From Agarophyton chilense (lineage: Eukaryota; Rhodophyta; Florideophyceae; Gracilariales; Gracilariaceae): a stretch of 64,000 nt of DNA. Below are positions 40,966-52,994 of the stretch, in pieces (the stretch's first letter is position 1; each line of letters begins with the position of its first letter). Position numbers and translations under genes: made by a program. The stretch covers positions 1,054,001 to 1,118,000 of the forward strand of contig JARGXX010000071.1 in the NCBI GenBank assembly GCA_030374765.1. Reading direction: 5' to 3'. Under the pieces are notes generated by a model, which did no database searches, had not been told where the DNA came from, and worked only from the letters and a program-made list of their open reading frames with translations.

Positions 40966-43900
40966 TTAGCCGTCTGCACTCATCGGCTCCTTGCGACGGC
41001 GCCAATATCTGATACGGAAGTGTGGGAGTATTACGGCTGGGGGTTCGACGGTGTCCCCTTCTGGCCCCCAGTCGTACCACCTTACGGTGTACTTCAGACC
41101 ATTGTAGGTTCGCGTGTGGCCTACCAGACGGTCCACGGGAAATTCTTCTGAGGTTTGGTCCTGATCTTTCGGGGAAGCGCTACCTCGAGGGTTGATATGT
41201 TCCGAGTTGGGAGCTTCGGGTGTGGGAGGCGAGTCGGGAGCTCCCGCTGTTACCGTTTGAGGTTCAATTTCCGTCCCTGTTGGAGGGATGTAATACGGAT
41301 CATCACGGTGAAGGTCATCGTTCACCTCAATTGGGGTAGGGTCCCCCGAGGGTCGAATGCGCAGGGCTACAGCTCTGGGCTCTCGGGCTTAGGTGCCTGT
41401 CTCAATGCGATGTGGAACCGTTTCAGGTGCTACCATGATATGGTCAATTGATATTGTATTCGGTATTCCATCTTGTTCAACCGTAACGGTGTGGTCTGAT
41501 GCGTTCAATACCTTATAAGGTCCCACTGATTTGGGTAGAAGCTTCGAATTGATATCTCTATCAATGGCTTCATCATCCGCTTTATCACCCGGTCGTGGTC
41601 TTTTACTTGAAGGTGGGTTGTCTATGTAGACATATTGTCCCGAAGATAGAGAGACCACTTTGGTTACCCTACGGTCGTAGTCGCCCTTGTACCGCTTCTG
41701 GGCTGCGGTTAGGCGGCTCTCTGCATGTTTGAGAGCCCTCCTCAACCTCACAAGGGTATTTCGCTTGACTTGGGCAAGGGTCAGTGCGCCAGCTGCAGTG
41801 CTGGTGGTATGCTCTCCCTGCACTACAATACCTGGGGGGTGTCGCGAAAGTACCAAATCAAAGGGAGTGGTCTGCGTCGAACGGCGTAACTGAAGGTATA
41901 GGAGTAGGTGAGCGGTTGCACCGGCTCATCCCACCCAGTTTGGTGCTCTTCCGTATAGTGTCGTAGCCTTGATACCAATGTGTGGTTAAAGCGCTCGACC
42001 TGTCCGTTCGTCTGCGGCTGGTAGGCAGTAGTGAAGTAGTGCTTGATACCCAAGAGGTTACAGACTGCTTCGAAGAACTTCGATGCCAGGTTTGAATCAT
42101 CATCGGTAAGTAGGTACAGTGGTGCGCCATACGGGTAGACCCAATTGTTGAGGAACGCGATCGCCAGCGTAGGTGACTTCGTTTCCTTTAAAGGTATCGC
42201 TCTCGTGAGCTTCGAGAACCTGTCGGTGATAACTAGAATGTGCTGATACCCATTCGTGGTTTTGGGAAGTGGTCCTAGAAGGTCTATCGCAACGAACTCC
42301 AGCCGACCCGCTGCTAGAAACAGCTTGAGATACTTTCGATGCTTTCGAATACCACCGCCGGTACGAACACAGGATTAGCATTAACCTACAAAGGTATAGA
42401 TATCATGGGCCATTTGAGGCCAATACAACTGTTTCCTCAAGGTGTAATACATCCTGGTGGCACCGGGGTGTCCCGATAGTCGCGGGTAGGGCGCGAGATA
42501 CAAGACTCTCGGGCGCAGCGCCTTCGGAACCACCTTTTGAAGGCTACCATCCAAAGTTGACCTTCTCACGATGTACTTATTGTGGTACACATCGAATGGT
42601 GATCCTTTGAAACCAATTTGGTCAGCCAAGGTTCTGCAGTACGCATCCTGGGCCTGTTCCCGTAGAAACTCTTCTCGGGTTACGGGCATGACGTTCGTTT
42701 CCTCTAGGGTCAGTATCTGCGTGGCCATGTCGGTGTTCCGCAAAGCACCTTCTCCAGGTAAGTCCCAACATCCTTCTAGGTGTTCGCCGGTACCTTTTTG
42801 GTTTTGATGACACCAAAAAGCAAGGGATATCATCGTCAACCAGTTCTGTCTCTAACCCTGGGGTGTTTAAGCGGGACATAGCGTCAGCTATGTTGTGCTT
42901 GATACCTGGACGGTACTGTACGTCGTATTCAAACTCCGACTGTCTCAACCTTCAACGGGCAAGTCTACCAGACGCACCTGTGACTCCGAGGATTCACCTT
43001 AAGGCGTCGTGGCCCGTGCGCAACGTAGAGCGCTCACCATACAGGTATGGACAGAGCATCAACAGGCTCTACGCTACTGCTAGACATTCTTTCTCGGTTA
43101 CCGGGTAGTTCTGCTCGGCCTCATTCATAGCGCGGCTCCAGTATCCTATAGGTAATTTGTCTCCGTTGTGCTGCTCCTGCATGAGACAACAACCAATTTG
43201 GGCATGGGATGTATCTATATCCAGCGTGTACGGTAGACCAGTTTTCGGTAACGCTAAGATTGGTGGCGACAACAGCGCTCGTTTCAATTCTTCAAAGGTA
43301 TCCATTTCGTCGTTTGATAGATTCTCAAACCGTTCAGGTTCACCTTTCCGGAGCTTCTTGTTGAGGGGAGCCGCTATTTTCGCGAATCCCTTCACGAAGC
43401 GACGATAGACGTTGCATAAACCTATAAAGGATCGTACGTCTGTCTGGGATCTTGGCCATTTGACCACCTGTACGGCTCTAATGTTGCTCAGCGCAACCTC
43501 TAGGGTACCAGGGCCTATGATGTGGCCCAGGTATTCAACCGTTCTGGTAAAGAAGACGCATTTGAGTAGCTTCGGCGTCCCTCCCGCCTCAGCTAGGAGG
43601 GCTAGTACGGTGCGTACGTGAGCAAATTGCTCTTGTACCGATCTGGAGTAGATGATTACATCATCGATGTATACCAAGGCGGTTGTCCATTTAATCTTCG
43701 AAAGGATGATGTTCAGCGCCCTTTGAAAGGTGACTGGAGCATTGCGCAATCCGAATGGCATCCGCATGAAGCGAAAAAAACCTGCATGGCACGTGAAGGT
43801 CGATTTATATCGATCTTTTTCACCTACAGGTACCTGCCAATAACCACAATTGGCATCCAACGTGATAAATATCTGCGTATCTCCCAAAGAGTCGATGCAC

Positions 43901-45256
43901 TCATCCATTCTAGGTATCGGGTAGGAATCCCTGACGGTCACGCTATTGAGCCTCCTCTAGTCCACACAGAACCTCATACGGTTATCTCCTTTCTTCTGAA
44001 CCATAACCACGGGACTAGCCCAATCTGAGTTGGCTGGTTCAATTACACCTTCTTGGAGCATTCGCTCTACTTCTTTGAGTTCTACTTCTCTCGCCTTCGG
44101 AGTTGCACGGTATGGTTGCTGATAAATCGGCTTCGAGTCAGGGAGGAGCTCGATGCGATGCAGTGTGGCTTCAATTTGGCCCAGATGGCCTGACCACATT
44201 GTTTCGAACTCCTCCAGAAGGTCGAGAATACGGCCCCGCAGTCCGCCGTTACCTTCACCGATCTAGACTGTATCTTTCCATTTTCTCTCAGGGTCAGGTT
44301 CCTTTTCTTTGTCTACCGATGCCTTATCGGTTAGCTTTGATTCCAAGGTGGTATTTATCGATACCTTTGTGGTTGTGGACGCATTTGCGCACCCTCCTTC
44401 CTTATCGAAGGCAAACTCGCCGAGATCAGCGTGAACTACGGTGAAGACCCCTTGTGGTGCCGGTAGTGCGATGCCAACATCGGTATTTTTCGGCAACTTC
44501 ACGTCGTGACTGCTGAAGTTACTGAGACACACCTTGAAGGGTTGATTTGGGATGTTGTCGACAATCCCGTTGGCCATCAAGGTGAGGTGTCGATGTGCTA
44601 ACCTCGGATGGTTTTGTAATATGACCAGCCCAGGGGTCGCACACGACACCAGTACCAATATTTGGTGCATTGGCGGGATAACAACCTGTTGGGTAATGCG
44701 CAATATGTTGCAGACCGTTTCGGTGGATATTGTCTTCTTCGGTTTGACGAACCATCCCGGTTTGGTTTCCGTATTACCAAAAATGGAAATTCGTACCCCG
44801 TGACGTAGGGCAACGGTATGGGAACCAGGTAGGATTTCTTTGACATGTCTCTCGATGAAATTCTTACCTAGTAGGCAGTCTATCGGTAAACGGTCGACAA
44901 CAAAGAATCGCAGTCTTACCTTGAGGTGTCCGGGCTGCACTACAGTGGTGAGCATACCTCGAAGGTTTAATGGGCGCTCATTTGCATCCACCAGCGGGGT
45001 TGTTGTCGGGAGGTCGGCTCAAGTTCCAAAGTACTGCCTCAGGTATGACGCGGGAGTTCAGCACGTTTGGGCCGGCCCCCGTATCCAACACGCAGGTGAC
45101 CGGAACCGCAAGGCGATCGGAGAAACACATTGAAGCACGTACTTTATAGTTGTTGTACTTCATATGACAAACCAGAATTGGTTGTGACGTGTTCTCTTCC
45201 ACCTTCAAGGTTCTGGGTATCGATTGGCCTTCCGATTGCACGTTGGGTTCGGCCAT
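40966..45256 (-). pseudogene. pol: pol of element C, many stops and frameshifts
   Basis: Its ATG (45256) overlaps the gag stop as TAATG, again in the -1 frame. Protease VTCVLDTGAGPNVLN lies near 45070-45110. After a frameshift near 44990 comes the protease/RT spacer. The RT starts near 44199, has an in-frame TAG at 43957-43959, and carries ALVYIDDVIIYS (~43650-43685). RNase H follows (LDIDTSHAQIGCCLM). Integrase is in several frames: zinc region RLSGHPGATRMYYTLR with the first His apparently lost, and YQPQTNGQVERFNHTL near 42000. The chromodomain (EEFPVDRLVGH, YTVRWYDWGPEGDTVEPP) ends at 40966. Not expressible as one protein. Confidence 0.82.
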
Positions 45257-47980
45257 TACGCCAACCGCTCGGTGTTTTCCTCCTGTACGGGAGGGGTTGA
45301 GTCCAAGTTTGGTGTTTCCTCGATGGTACTGACCTGTACCGGTGTACGGGGTTGGAACCGATTTGGTGCTTGCGTTGAAGACCTATAGAGGCGTTGGTGA
45401 TTCTTCATGCGAGCCTGAATCAACTGGTCTATCATCCCTGGAGGTAAGTTAACGCAATTGTTTGCCAAATGGTCTGTCGCGAGACAAAACCAGCAAACGA
45501 GGCCTCCAGTTTGAGGGTCTCGCCTTACCATTGAGTGGGGCTTCGAAACGTGGTTGGTAGGAGCAGTGGCGTTGGATGTGGGTGGCGAGTAATGGGAGCT
45601 CGCTCCTGGCATTCTATGCGAGCTCACCGAACTTGCCGGTGATTGTACCGAGTTTGGTGTACGCGTTGACGACCAATTTCCTACCGTCGACGGTTTCGAG
45701 AACCGATGTAGTATCTGCTCTAACAGAGAGAGCAGACACCTGCGACAGCGTTCGGACTGCCGATGGGTCGCTTGCGGCGAAGGAAAAGGGGTGGTAGAGC
45801 TACAACACCAGCGAGCTGGAAGTGGGGTGTAAGGCCACTACTCGCCAGCGAGGGTGAACAGTGCCACTGTAAAACGTTGATGGAACGTAGGTACGAGACG
45901 GCTCGTGAAGTGGTTGGGGGCTGACTATCTATTACAGCTCGTCCGGATCTCCGGTTAAGGAATCCTAAGCGAGGAACAGAATAGTCATTGTGTCCATGTT
46001 GTCTCCTTTACTTGGAGTCGGCGCTCACCTCTGGTACACTATATACTGTGTACCAGGGTGAATGCCCAAATAAATATATAAATAATACCCAGTGGTCAGC
46101 CACTTAGCCAAACCACTGTATGGGTATGGTGCCTAATGGACTTACATCTACAAAGGGTAGTAAAACCAGCCACGTGGATCGCCACTACATGCGCCGTTCC
46201 AAGCCACTCCACTCGTGATACCACGTGTTCCAACAATGTACCCTGCCTCCTGGCATTGTACGCGGTGTGTCGCTTTTTATCCTAGCACTGACCAGGCCAC
46301 TCAGTAATGAGTTCCAAACGCGACTTTGCGACAAAGAAACCATCGGAACGCCGAAGCAGTAGAATACTACAACCGCACCTGGGTCGCTACCAAGTGGATA
46401 GTGGTTCCTGTAGGTACTTCGATGTGCGAGCTACCCTCTGAGGTTTTTGTGTCTTCAATTTCCAAGACTGACCTTTTCGGGTTATCCTTCGAGGTTGGAG
46501 GCATGGCTGGTCTGCTTCCCAGACGAAGGGTATCTCCAAGCCCCTGGGAGTATCGAGCCAGCCCATTGTAGTCTACCTTTCGGTTAGTGGCCAGGTAATT
46601 GCGTACCCGGGAACGGATCGCCTTGTCGACATTGTCGGCAAATAGCGACTTTAACCTCGAGGTAGTGAACACATTAACACAACGGGTTGCCAGATTCCAC
46701 AGCGCGAGCGAAAACTCCGTTTCGGTTTGCCCAGACCTTTGATGGTAAGCGAGGACTTCCGAGTAAGCCTCTTGGATAACCTCATCGGTGGCCTATGTTT
46801 CCAAAAAGAAATTGACCACTTCTGGGTATGACTCCAACCTCTCCGTGCCATCCTCATCCATCGCTAAGGTGTTTCCGCGGAGCCTACCCTGCAGCAAGTA
46901 GTATGCTTGTCCTTTCAGGTAAAACTGAAATAGCCACATAGCAGCGCCCTCGGAAAACCCATTTTGGTCACATGCAAGCTTGAACTTCTGTAGAAACTCA
47001 ATTATCGCAATAGGATCCGTACCTGTGAAGGTTGTGTCACCCATTTGGAAGCTGAGCTGCTTGTGGTGCTTAGTTATCTTTTGAGACACCCCTTGGGTGT
47101 ATTCAGAAGACCTGTTGATCAACCGATAAGTCTTGTTGTCAACCGCTTTGGTGAACATATCGTTCAAGGGTTGGTGCACCTCCAGGTCTATTTCGGTGTC
47201 CGACTCAGAGTCGGGGCGACTCATTATATCGCTTTTTACCCTTTCGGTTCTTTTTCGACGACTTCTTCGTCGACCTGTTCGTTTTCTTCTTCTTCTTACC
47301 TTTACGGTCATCATCCGACGATGAACTCGGATCGGAACTGGAGTCTGACGAGTCGGGGTTTGAATCATCCTCTCGATTCTTTCCCCTCTTCGTCCTCCGC
47401 TTCTTCCCTTTTCGGTTTCTTCGTCGCTCATCCGACGAGTCAGACGAATCGTCCTTGGGACCACCTCCATGGGTATCCTTTTGAACGAGACCTGTAATTG
47501 GTGGCAGGTAAATGTCTTGAGGATCTACCTTCCCCGGGACCTCTTGACTCTGCCTTGGACCTTGTAGGTACTCACTATCAGTAGGTATGTGTTTGGAATG
47601 GGTGGAATGACCCATTTGGAACCCTTGTAGTATGCGCTTTGCGATGTTCACCTGTGTAGGTCGGGATTCTGCGAATCCCTCGGAACCCAAAGGTCCTGCA
47701 CAGCGCGCTAAACATGCTCCCTAGCATCTGTAAAGAGATACAGTTTCACCATTTCAGGTATCCTTTCCGATAGCTCTTGAGCTGCTCGGTCAACCACAAT
47801 ACGCGTAAATGCATCGACGTCCATTGAGGGCGGAACCATCGGGGTATCCGACTTCTTTTTTATGGTTAATGCATCCTCGACCGCGAGGGTGACGAGCGCT
47901 TTCGCTCGCTCTTCGAGCTGAGGCCATAGCTCCTCCGCTGCAACCTCAATTGGTAATTCCCTTTGAGGTTCCGTTGCCAT
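45256..47980 (-). pseudogene. gag: gag of element C, frameshifted and split by a solo LTR
   Basis: Start ATG at 47980 (MATEPQREL). It then passes through at least three frames (47708-47980, 47205-47690, 46793-47470, 46367-46672), is interrupted by the LTR at 45707-46371, and ends with a CCHC knuckle CWFCLATDHLANNC (about 45470-45510) before the stop at 45256. It has the acidic/Lys-Arg-rich block and a divergent core (NDMFTKAVDNKTYRL; IIEFLQKFKLACDQNG). Confidence 0.78.
45707..46371 (-). mobile_element. Solo LTR of D type inside gag of C
   Basis: 665 bp, TGTAGTATCT ... GAATACTACA. Flanked by ACCGA (45702-45706) and ACCGC (46372-46376), a near-perfect 5-bp duplication. It contains the 9-bp inverted repeat CTGGTACAC/GTGTACCAG around TATATACT at 46031-46056. 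Same family as the LTRs of D. Confidence 0.88.
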
Positions 47981-48262
47981 AGGCGGCGGACCATGTACCT
48001 TTCTGGTTTTGTCTCAAGGGTGCCGGAGCAGTTCCTCGGGGTTTTCCAGAATCGGTTGAGACGATGGGGCTCCTTTAAGACCTTTATGGCTTGGCGGGGC
48101 GCTCGTACCACGCGTATTCCTTTTAGGTCGTTCCATTTGTGACCAAGAGTGGTATCCTGTTTTGCTTTGCGGCATTTCCTGAAACCAAATTGGTGTACGA
48201 GCGTCCAATACTTCTCAGAATCTCGTGTGAACCGTGAAGGTACGACAAAACCTAAAAATACT

Positions 48263-48280
48263 TTCTAAGTCGGGAGACCA
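48263..48280 (-). other. Primer binding site, element C
   Basis: TTCTAAGTCGGGAGACCA, 3 nt from the 5' LTR; identical to A, B and D. Confidence 0.85.
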
Positions 48281-48283
48281 AAA

Positions 48284-48917
48284 TGTCGTACAATCACCTC
48301 TGGGGTATGGTACTGTCTTGTCTCGGGAGCGTATTGACGCTCAACCGTAGGGAGCGTGTTGACGCTCAACCTTAGAAGGTAGACGTAGTAAACCTCGATG
48401 GTAACAGGGCACCGTGAAAACCCGCAGGGGCAAACGGCTGGGCGACTAGCCTATACCGTGTAGGTAAACGATGGTAGGCGTCGACGTGCGGGAAAGCCTG
48501 TGTGGTAGTTGAGAAACAATGAACCAAAAGGTATATTCGTGACCCAAGTGGTGCCTTTCTTTATCAGATTAGGATGGGGGAGATGTAGTTTCCTATATGC
48601 AGTGGACTGCACTCTCCAGATCACCCGGGAGGTGCCAGCAAGGCAGGGTCTCTGACCTAGTGTCAGAGACCTGGCCAGCACTGGCTACAGTGCCAGGTGG
48701 CCACTCCACTACTGTACTAAAATAAATATAATTACAATTACAATCACTAACAATTACTCAACCAGAAGGTACATGTCAACACTACACGTGGCTGGCAACA
48801 CCTAGATGGTAGCTCGCCCGAAGCTGCACGGCCGATGATCCCTCGCATCCACCACCTGCAAGGTCAGTGTAGTGTATCGACAACCTCAAAGGTCAGCCTT
48901 TCTGCCACTATACGACA
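48284..48917 (-). repeat. Element C right (5') LTR
   Basis: 634 bp, TGTCGTACAA ... TATACGACA, followed by ATTAT. An extra ~27-bp repeat of GGGAGCGT-TGACGCTCAACC near its start explains most of the length difference from the left copy. Confidence 0.93.
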
Positions 48918-48922
48918 ATTAT

Positions 48923-49541
48923 GTATCCCAGACTTCGAAATGAATTTGGCATGTCCCGACGCTGTCTACATGGGTAGAAACATCTTAAACCATGCCAGTC
49001 ATTTGTCCCCCTTACGAAACTAATCGCGTATGCATTTGCATGGAATCTAGCCCAAGAGGACCACGTTCACGCCACGGCCGTCTTGTTGCTAAGATTTGGG
49101 GCATGTCTTCGAGTATCCGAAGCACTAAAACTCTCCTGGGGCGGTGTGGTTTTCCCCAGTGACATCCGACTTATTTCGTACGGACCGGGCACTGCTGGAA
49201 TCAACATTTCAGACGCCAAAATGTCTCGAAAGAGAGGGAAACTGCAATTTGTCCCTCTCCAAAACCCGGAATTCATCTTTTTTCTCAAGACGCTTCAGCA
49301 GGCACGTCCAAATGACCAAATGATGTCTGGAAACCAGAAGTACCAACCTTACGTGAAAGTCATCAATTTCACTGCCCAAAAATACAGGCTTACTAACGAA
49401 AAGTTCACAATCCACTCGGCGCGTATCGGGAAAGCCCTTGAGGACTACCTTAAAGGCACCACAGTTGAACAAATAGCCATAAACAGTAGATGGAAACCTC
49501 TCAACTCTCTGAGGTACTATCTCGACAACGGTCGTGCCTGA
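48923..49541 (+). pseudogene. Tyrosine recombinase, catalytic part, in-frame stop
   Basis: Continues the frame cut at 26843. A TAG at 48975-48977 (CLHG*KHLKP) interrupts it, then the catalytic domain is open to a TGA. Catalytic residues are visible: Arg I in ACLRVSEALKLSW, His-x-x-Arg in FTIHSARIGKALEDYL, Trp in INSRWKP and the nucleophile region SLRYYLDNG. All of R-H-R-W-Y are present, so the domain was functional before the stop and the insertion of C. Family: DIRS/Crypton-type tyrosine recombinases. Confidence 0.82.
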
Positions 49542-49550
49542 ATTCTCAAT

Positions 49551-49733
49551 ATGAACGTCCACCGAAGTTCCCAAGCGCAAATTCAAGCCGACGAACAATC
49601 TTTTCTCAACGCTCTCAAGCAACAGGATAAAGTATCCCTTCGACACGGCCATGGTATCTTTTCGGCCCCCCGTTTAGCAAAGAAAATTGATCGGGCATGT
49701 AACGGCTCTTTAACGCGCCAAATATCAAACTGA
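49551..49733 (+). pseudogene. Short ORF after the recombinase
   Basis: 60 codons starting 10 bp after the recombinase stop (MNVHRSSQAQIQADEQSFLN...). The composition is protein-like, and the frame continues past its TGA for about 100 more plausible codons. It may be part of the recombinase element. No family recognised. Confidence 0.35.
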
Positions 49734-49968
49734 TCGCAGCTGTTCCACTCCACCTTCAGGACTCTGATCCCACCCGCTCGACAAGCCTTAAATCCCGTCT
49801 CCGCAACCCTCCATCGTTCCCTTCTGAAGCAGTCCACCACACAGTCTCCACCCACTCGAAGCATCAAACCCCCACCCATATCTCGTCGGCATGCCTTCCT
49901 CAGCGGTTGTGTAAAACTCCCAAGCGCCAACGTACGGCTCGCTGGCGTCCAAGGACCATCTCTACTTC

Positions 49969-50431
49969 ATGCAATCTCTTTCGCAGTCTCAGCTTCTTTC
50001 AATCTCACAGACAGCGCCTCCTTCCATTCGAGGAATCCTGAGTACCTCCACAACTAAGGAAGAGCTCTTAGCAGATGTTTTCCGCCTCCATGACCTCGAA
50101 ATCGCGTCCAAACAAGCTTCGCCACATTTCAGTGCCGCCGAAAGTTTGAAGATCCTCATGGACATGTCGAACGCTGACGTTCTCAACATGTCACGCGAGA
50201 AGCCAGGCCATTATTTGGAACTCATGAATACTGCACTCCCAGCGGATCCAGACCTCTCTTCCAGAACTGTCCCAACTGAAAATCTCTCTGAGGTTGCCGC
50301 CATGGCAATTGGGTTGTAGTTTGATCCCTCTCGACAGAACCACCCCATGCTTCAAGTATCAGCAACGCACATACCTGATATATCTCGGCCTGCACTCGAT
50401 ACAGCCCAATTACCCGAAGCTCCAACCCCGC
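49969..50431 (+). pseudogene. Unknown ORF of the recombinase element, cut by LTR E
   Basis: 116 codons (49969-50319) with helical, protein-like text (TTKEELLADVFRLHDLEIAS; ESLKILMDMSNADVL). After an in-frame TAG the same frame continues to 50431, where the E LTR begins. No family recognised. Its place downstream of the recombinase suggests a second gene of the same mobile element. Confidence 0.45.
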
Positions 50432-51049
50432 TGTAGTAATCTGCACTGTCGGAATGCCGATGGAAGATTTTTTTGGCTAAGTATAATGATGCTCATAAGT
50501 GAGTGCAACGGCTAGGATGAAGTTATGAAGCGGCACCCCGCAAATGGTCCGTGAGGTGGTATATTACACGTGGGACATCGGTCTGCCACGTCGCATCTGA
50601 ATCGACCCTTTGTAGGGAAATACCGGATTGGCAACGGCGCATATACAGTAGTGAGTAGCCACGTGGCAAGCATTATCCCGTACTTTAGAGGGGTTAATCG
50701 GCTAACCAAGTTTATATCTAGATGTTATTATGTGCGGCGCTCACCCCTATGCACCGTACTTAAGGCACAGAGGGGAGCGCCGACTCCAAAGTAAACGAGA
50801 CAACAAACGGGTTCACAACTCACTTTTTCCTTGTTCAGGATTCCTTAACAGGAGATCCGGACAATCTACAACAAGTAGTTGTCCGTTCAATAGGACCGAC
50901 CACCCTCATTGGTGAGTGGGGACTTACAACCCCCATTCTAGCTCGTTAGTGTTGTGCTCTACCACACCTACCCCTTAGCCGCAAGCACCTATTCGGCAGT
51001 CCCGAACACTGTCGCAGGTGTCTGCTCTCCCCACAGAGCGGTTACTACA
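50432..51049 (+). repeat. Element E 5' LTR
   Basis: 618 bp, TGTAGTAATC ... GTTACTACA, the reverse complement of the D/G LTR type, so element E lies on the plus strand. Followed at 51052 by TGGTCTCCCGCCTTAGGA, the primer site with a few changes. Confidence 0.85.
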
Positions 51050-51264
51050 AGTGGTCTCCCGCCTTAGGAACACTGTGGTTGGCTACTCCAAATATTTCGC
51101 ACCTGCAACGTGGAATCGATACCGATCTTTAATTCGAATGGAATACGAATTCGGGAGCGGTTTACGAACACGTCCAGCTATCACGGAGTTCCGTAGTGAA
51201 CTACGCTGTCGAATTCAATTGAAGACCTCAATTTTTTCGTCGCCGAACATTGGAATTGTTCGGA

Positions 51265-52687
51265 ATGCCGAAAAAGAAGACCCAGTCTAGTACTGGTGCC
51301 CCGGATCCTTCAGACCCACGCCCACGATCGAGGCTCGCCTGATCTACAGAAGCCGGAGAGCGACTATATCGTCAGGTGGTGACGCGCTCTCGTTCGGTAA
51401 CAGATAGACGAGATCTCTCGGATGTACCCATGTCCGTGGAGTTGGCTATTGAACCAACCACGGAGGCCGAAGGTTCCCATAATGAATCTAGAAACCAACA
51501 GGTCGTAATCCTTGTCGGAGAAAATGATTTACGCGCTCAGGGGCTTAGTCTTAAATTTGAGTCAAACGCCTATCGTGAGCGAATCATTGGATTGGAATCG
51601 CAGATGGCGATAATTACCGAGGACGTCGACCGCTTGCGCCGAGAACAAGGCGTACTCGCTCGTCGAGAAGATAGGGACCCGATGCCCGCGGTTGTGAGAA
51701 CTCTGCGAGAGGATTTGAACCAAGTAATGGAAAGGCATGGTAATGCTGCGGAGGCCTTACTGGGCCTGACCGTTGACGTGGAGGAAATCCTCCCTCGGGG
51801 TAATCCTCGTCTGGAACGCCTGGTGGTAGTGGTGAATGCGTAGACCAGAAACCTGGTGAGGGAGAAGCAGAGTACAGCTCGAGGCTTCACCGAATGGCCA
51901 CGCGATATGGAAACGTTCACCCAACGGCGGACAAGATTACCTTGTTCATTGATGGACTCGATCCCAACATCAAATCTCCGGTGGTTCGGTTTCGAGAAAA
52001 GCATGTAAGAACCCCATTTCTGGAGTTAGTTCAGTTCGCGCAAGCTCAACGTGACGCGGTAAGAGCTCGCGGAGTACGCGGAACACTAGAACGCTTGGTG
52101 CATCCAAAGCAGAGCAAAGACACAAACAAGCCGCGAAGTCCACTCGAATGTTGTTCCACCTGGAATCTCCAGTTGACTCTCGAGAGTCGTCGTTCGCTAG
52201 ACACGATAACCAATCCCAACACGATACTATTCACCTTATGGTTTATTGGCTCTCATCGGTGCCCACAGAGGATCTACCTCACTCAGAATCCCAAGAGGAA
52301 GAAGCTCTAATGGCTATGGAGGGCAGACGCCCAGTACCCCGTGCACACATGAAACCCCCGAAAGGAGGATTCAAGAAGGAAAAACCTGGATGGGTGGACC
52401 AGCGAATAGCGTCTCGATCACAGCCGAGGTCGGCAGCCCGCCGTGAAGCGTTGATATGCTATCTGTGCTATGGCCGTCATCATCTCTCTTCATAATGTAC
52501 CCTTCTTGCAAAGGATTTAGTTCGCGTCCTCACGAATCACGAGACTCTTTCAGAGGAGGAAGGAACCCGAGTGCCGGCTGGTACCTACTGGAAGGTCAAA
52601 GGATGGCTTAGCTACCATCCTGGACGTCAATCTGGAGCTCCAGTGATTCAGAACACTGAAGCACCACAGACTAATTCGCAAGTTTAA
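51265..52687 (+). pseudogene. gag: gag of element E, internally deleted
   Basis: Starts MPKKKTQSSTG (ATG 51265), matching the D start MPKTRSQSSTG. It has an in-frame TGA at about 51340 and continues as TRSRSVTDRRDLSDVP. The N-terminal coiled-coil region (51376-51843) ends abruptly. The core is deleted, and the text resumes in TADKITLFIDGLDPNIKSPVVRF (about 51925-51995) and the knuckle region CYLCYGRHHLSS, where a TAA replaces the residue before the last Cys. Confidence 0.8.
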
Positions 52688-52994
52688 AGCAACGCCCCAA
52701 GGGCGAACGACCCGCCTCAGTCGGGAAACTAAGTGAGGAACCCCTAGCGGGTCGGCCCTATTCCATCGCGTAGAGCCGAGCATGGAGTACTCGCCTCTTT
52801 GTTCCCGCGCTTGGAAACCTAAGGTCTTGATGAGGACTCATCATATTCCGTCGAGCGGATTGGATCCGTTCCATGGAAAGCGAGTACAGTTTGATGTTGA
52901 ACTCAAACGTCCTTGGAGACTTTATACTTGTCCGTCGAAACGGGAAAACTTTATTATGATAATGCAGAATACTACACCCGCAACCAAGAGAAAC
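52688..52994 (+). pseudogene. gag-pol junction and pol start of element E
   Basis: Aligns with 60430-60660 of D in reverse complement: the stretch after the gag stop, a potential 11-bp hairpin (GGTCGGCCCTA...TAGAGCCGAGC), and the open frame PSKRENFIMIM that matches the D protease start. Cut after AGAGAAAC by the D LTR. Confidence 0.7.

Larger units (their letters stand above)
26844..48917 (-). mobile_element. Element C: chromovirus interrupted by B and a solo LTR
   Basis: Ty3/gypsy element with LTRs 26844-27452 and 48284-48917 and the exact 5-bp duplication ATTAT (26839-26843 / 48918-48922). It sits inside the recombinase gene. Same plan as A: antisense gene on plus, gag-pol on minus, shared primer site at 48263-48280. 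Element B (28251-38595) splits its antisense gene and a solo D-type LTR (45707-46371) splits its gag. Many stops and frameshifts in gag-pol make it the most decayed full element here. Confidence 0.93.
50432..52994 (+). mobile_element. Element E: truncated LTR retrotransposon
   Basis: 5' LTR, primer site, a deleted gag, the gag-pol junction and the first codons of pol in the plus direction; it stops where the left LTR of D begins. No 3' LTR or antisense gene was found. Closest relative here: D. Confidence 0.8.

Noticed and set aside
52964-52977. GCAGAATACTACA as an LTR end before element D
   Set aside because: No LTR sequence precedes it; the surrounding bases align with the pol start of element E.
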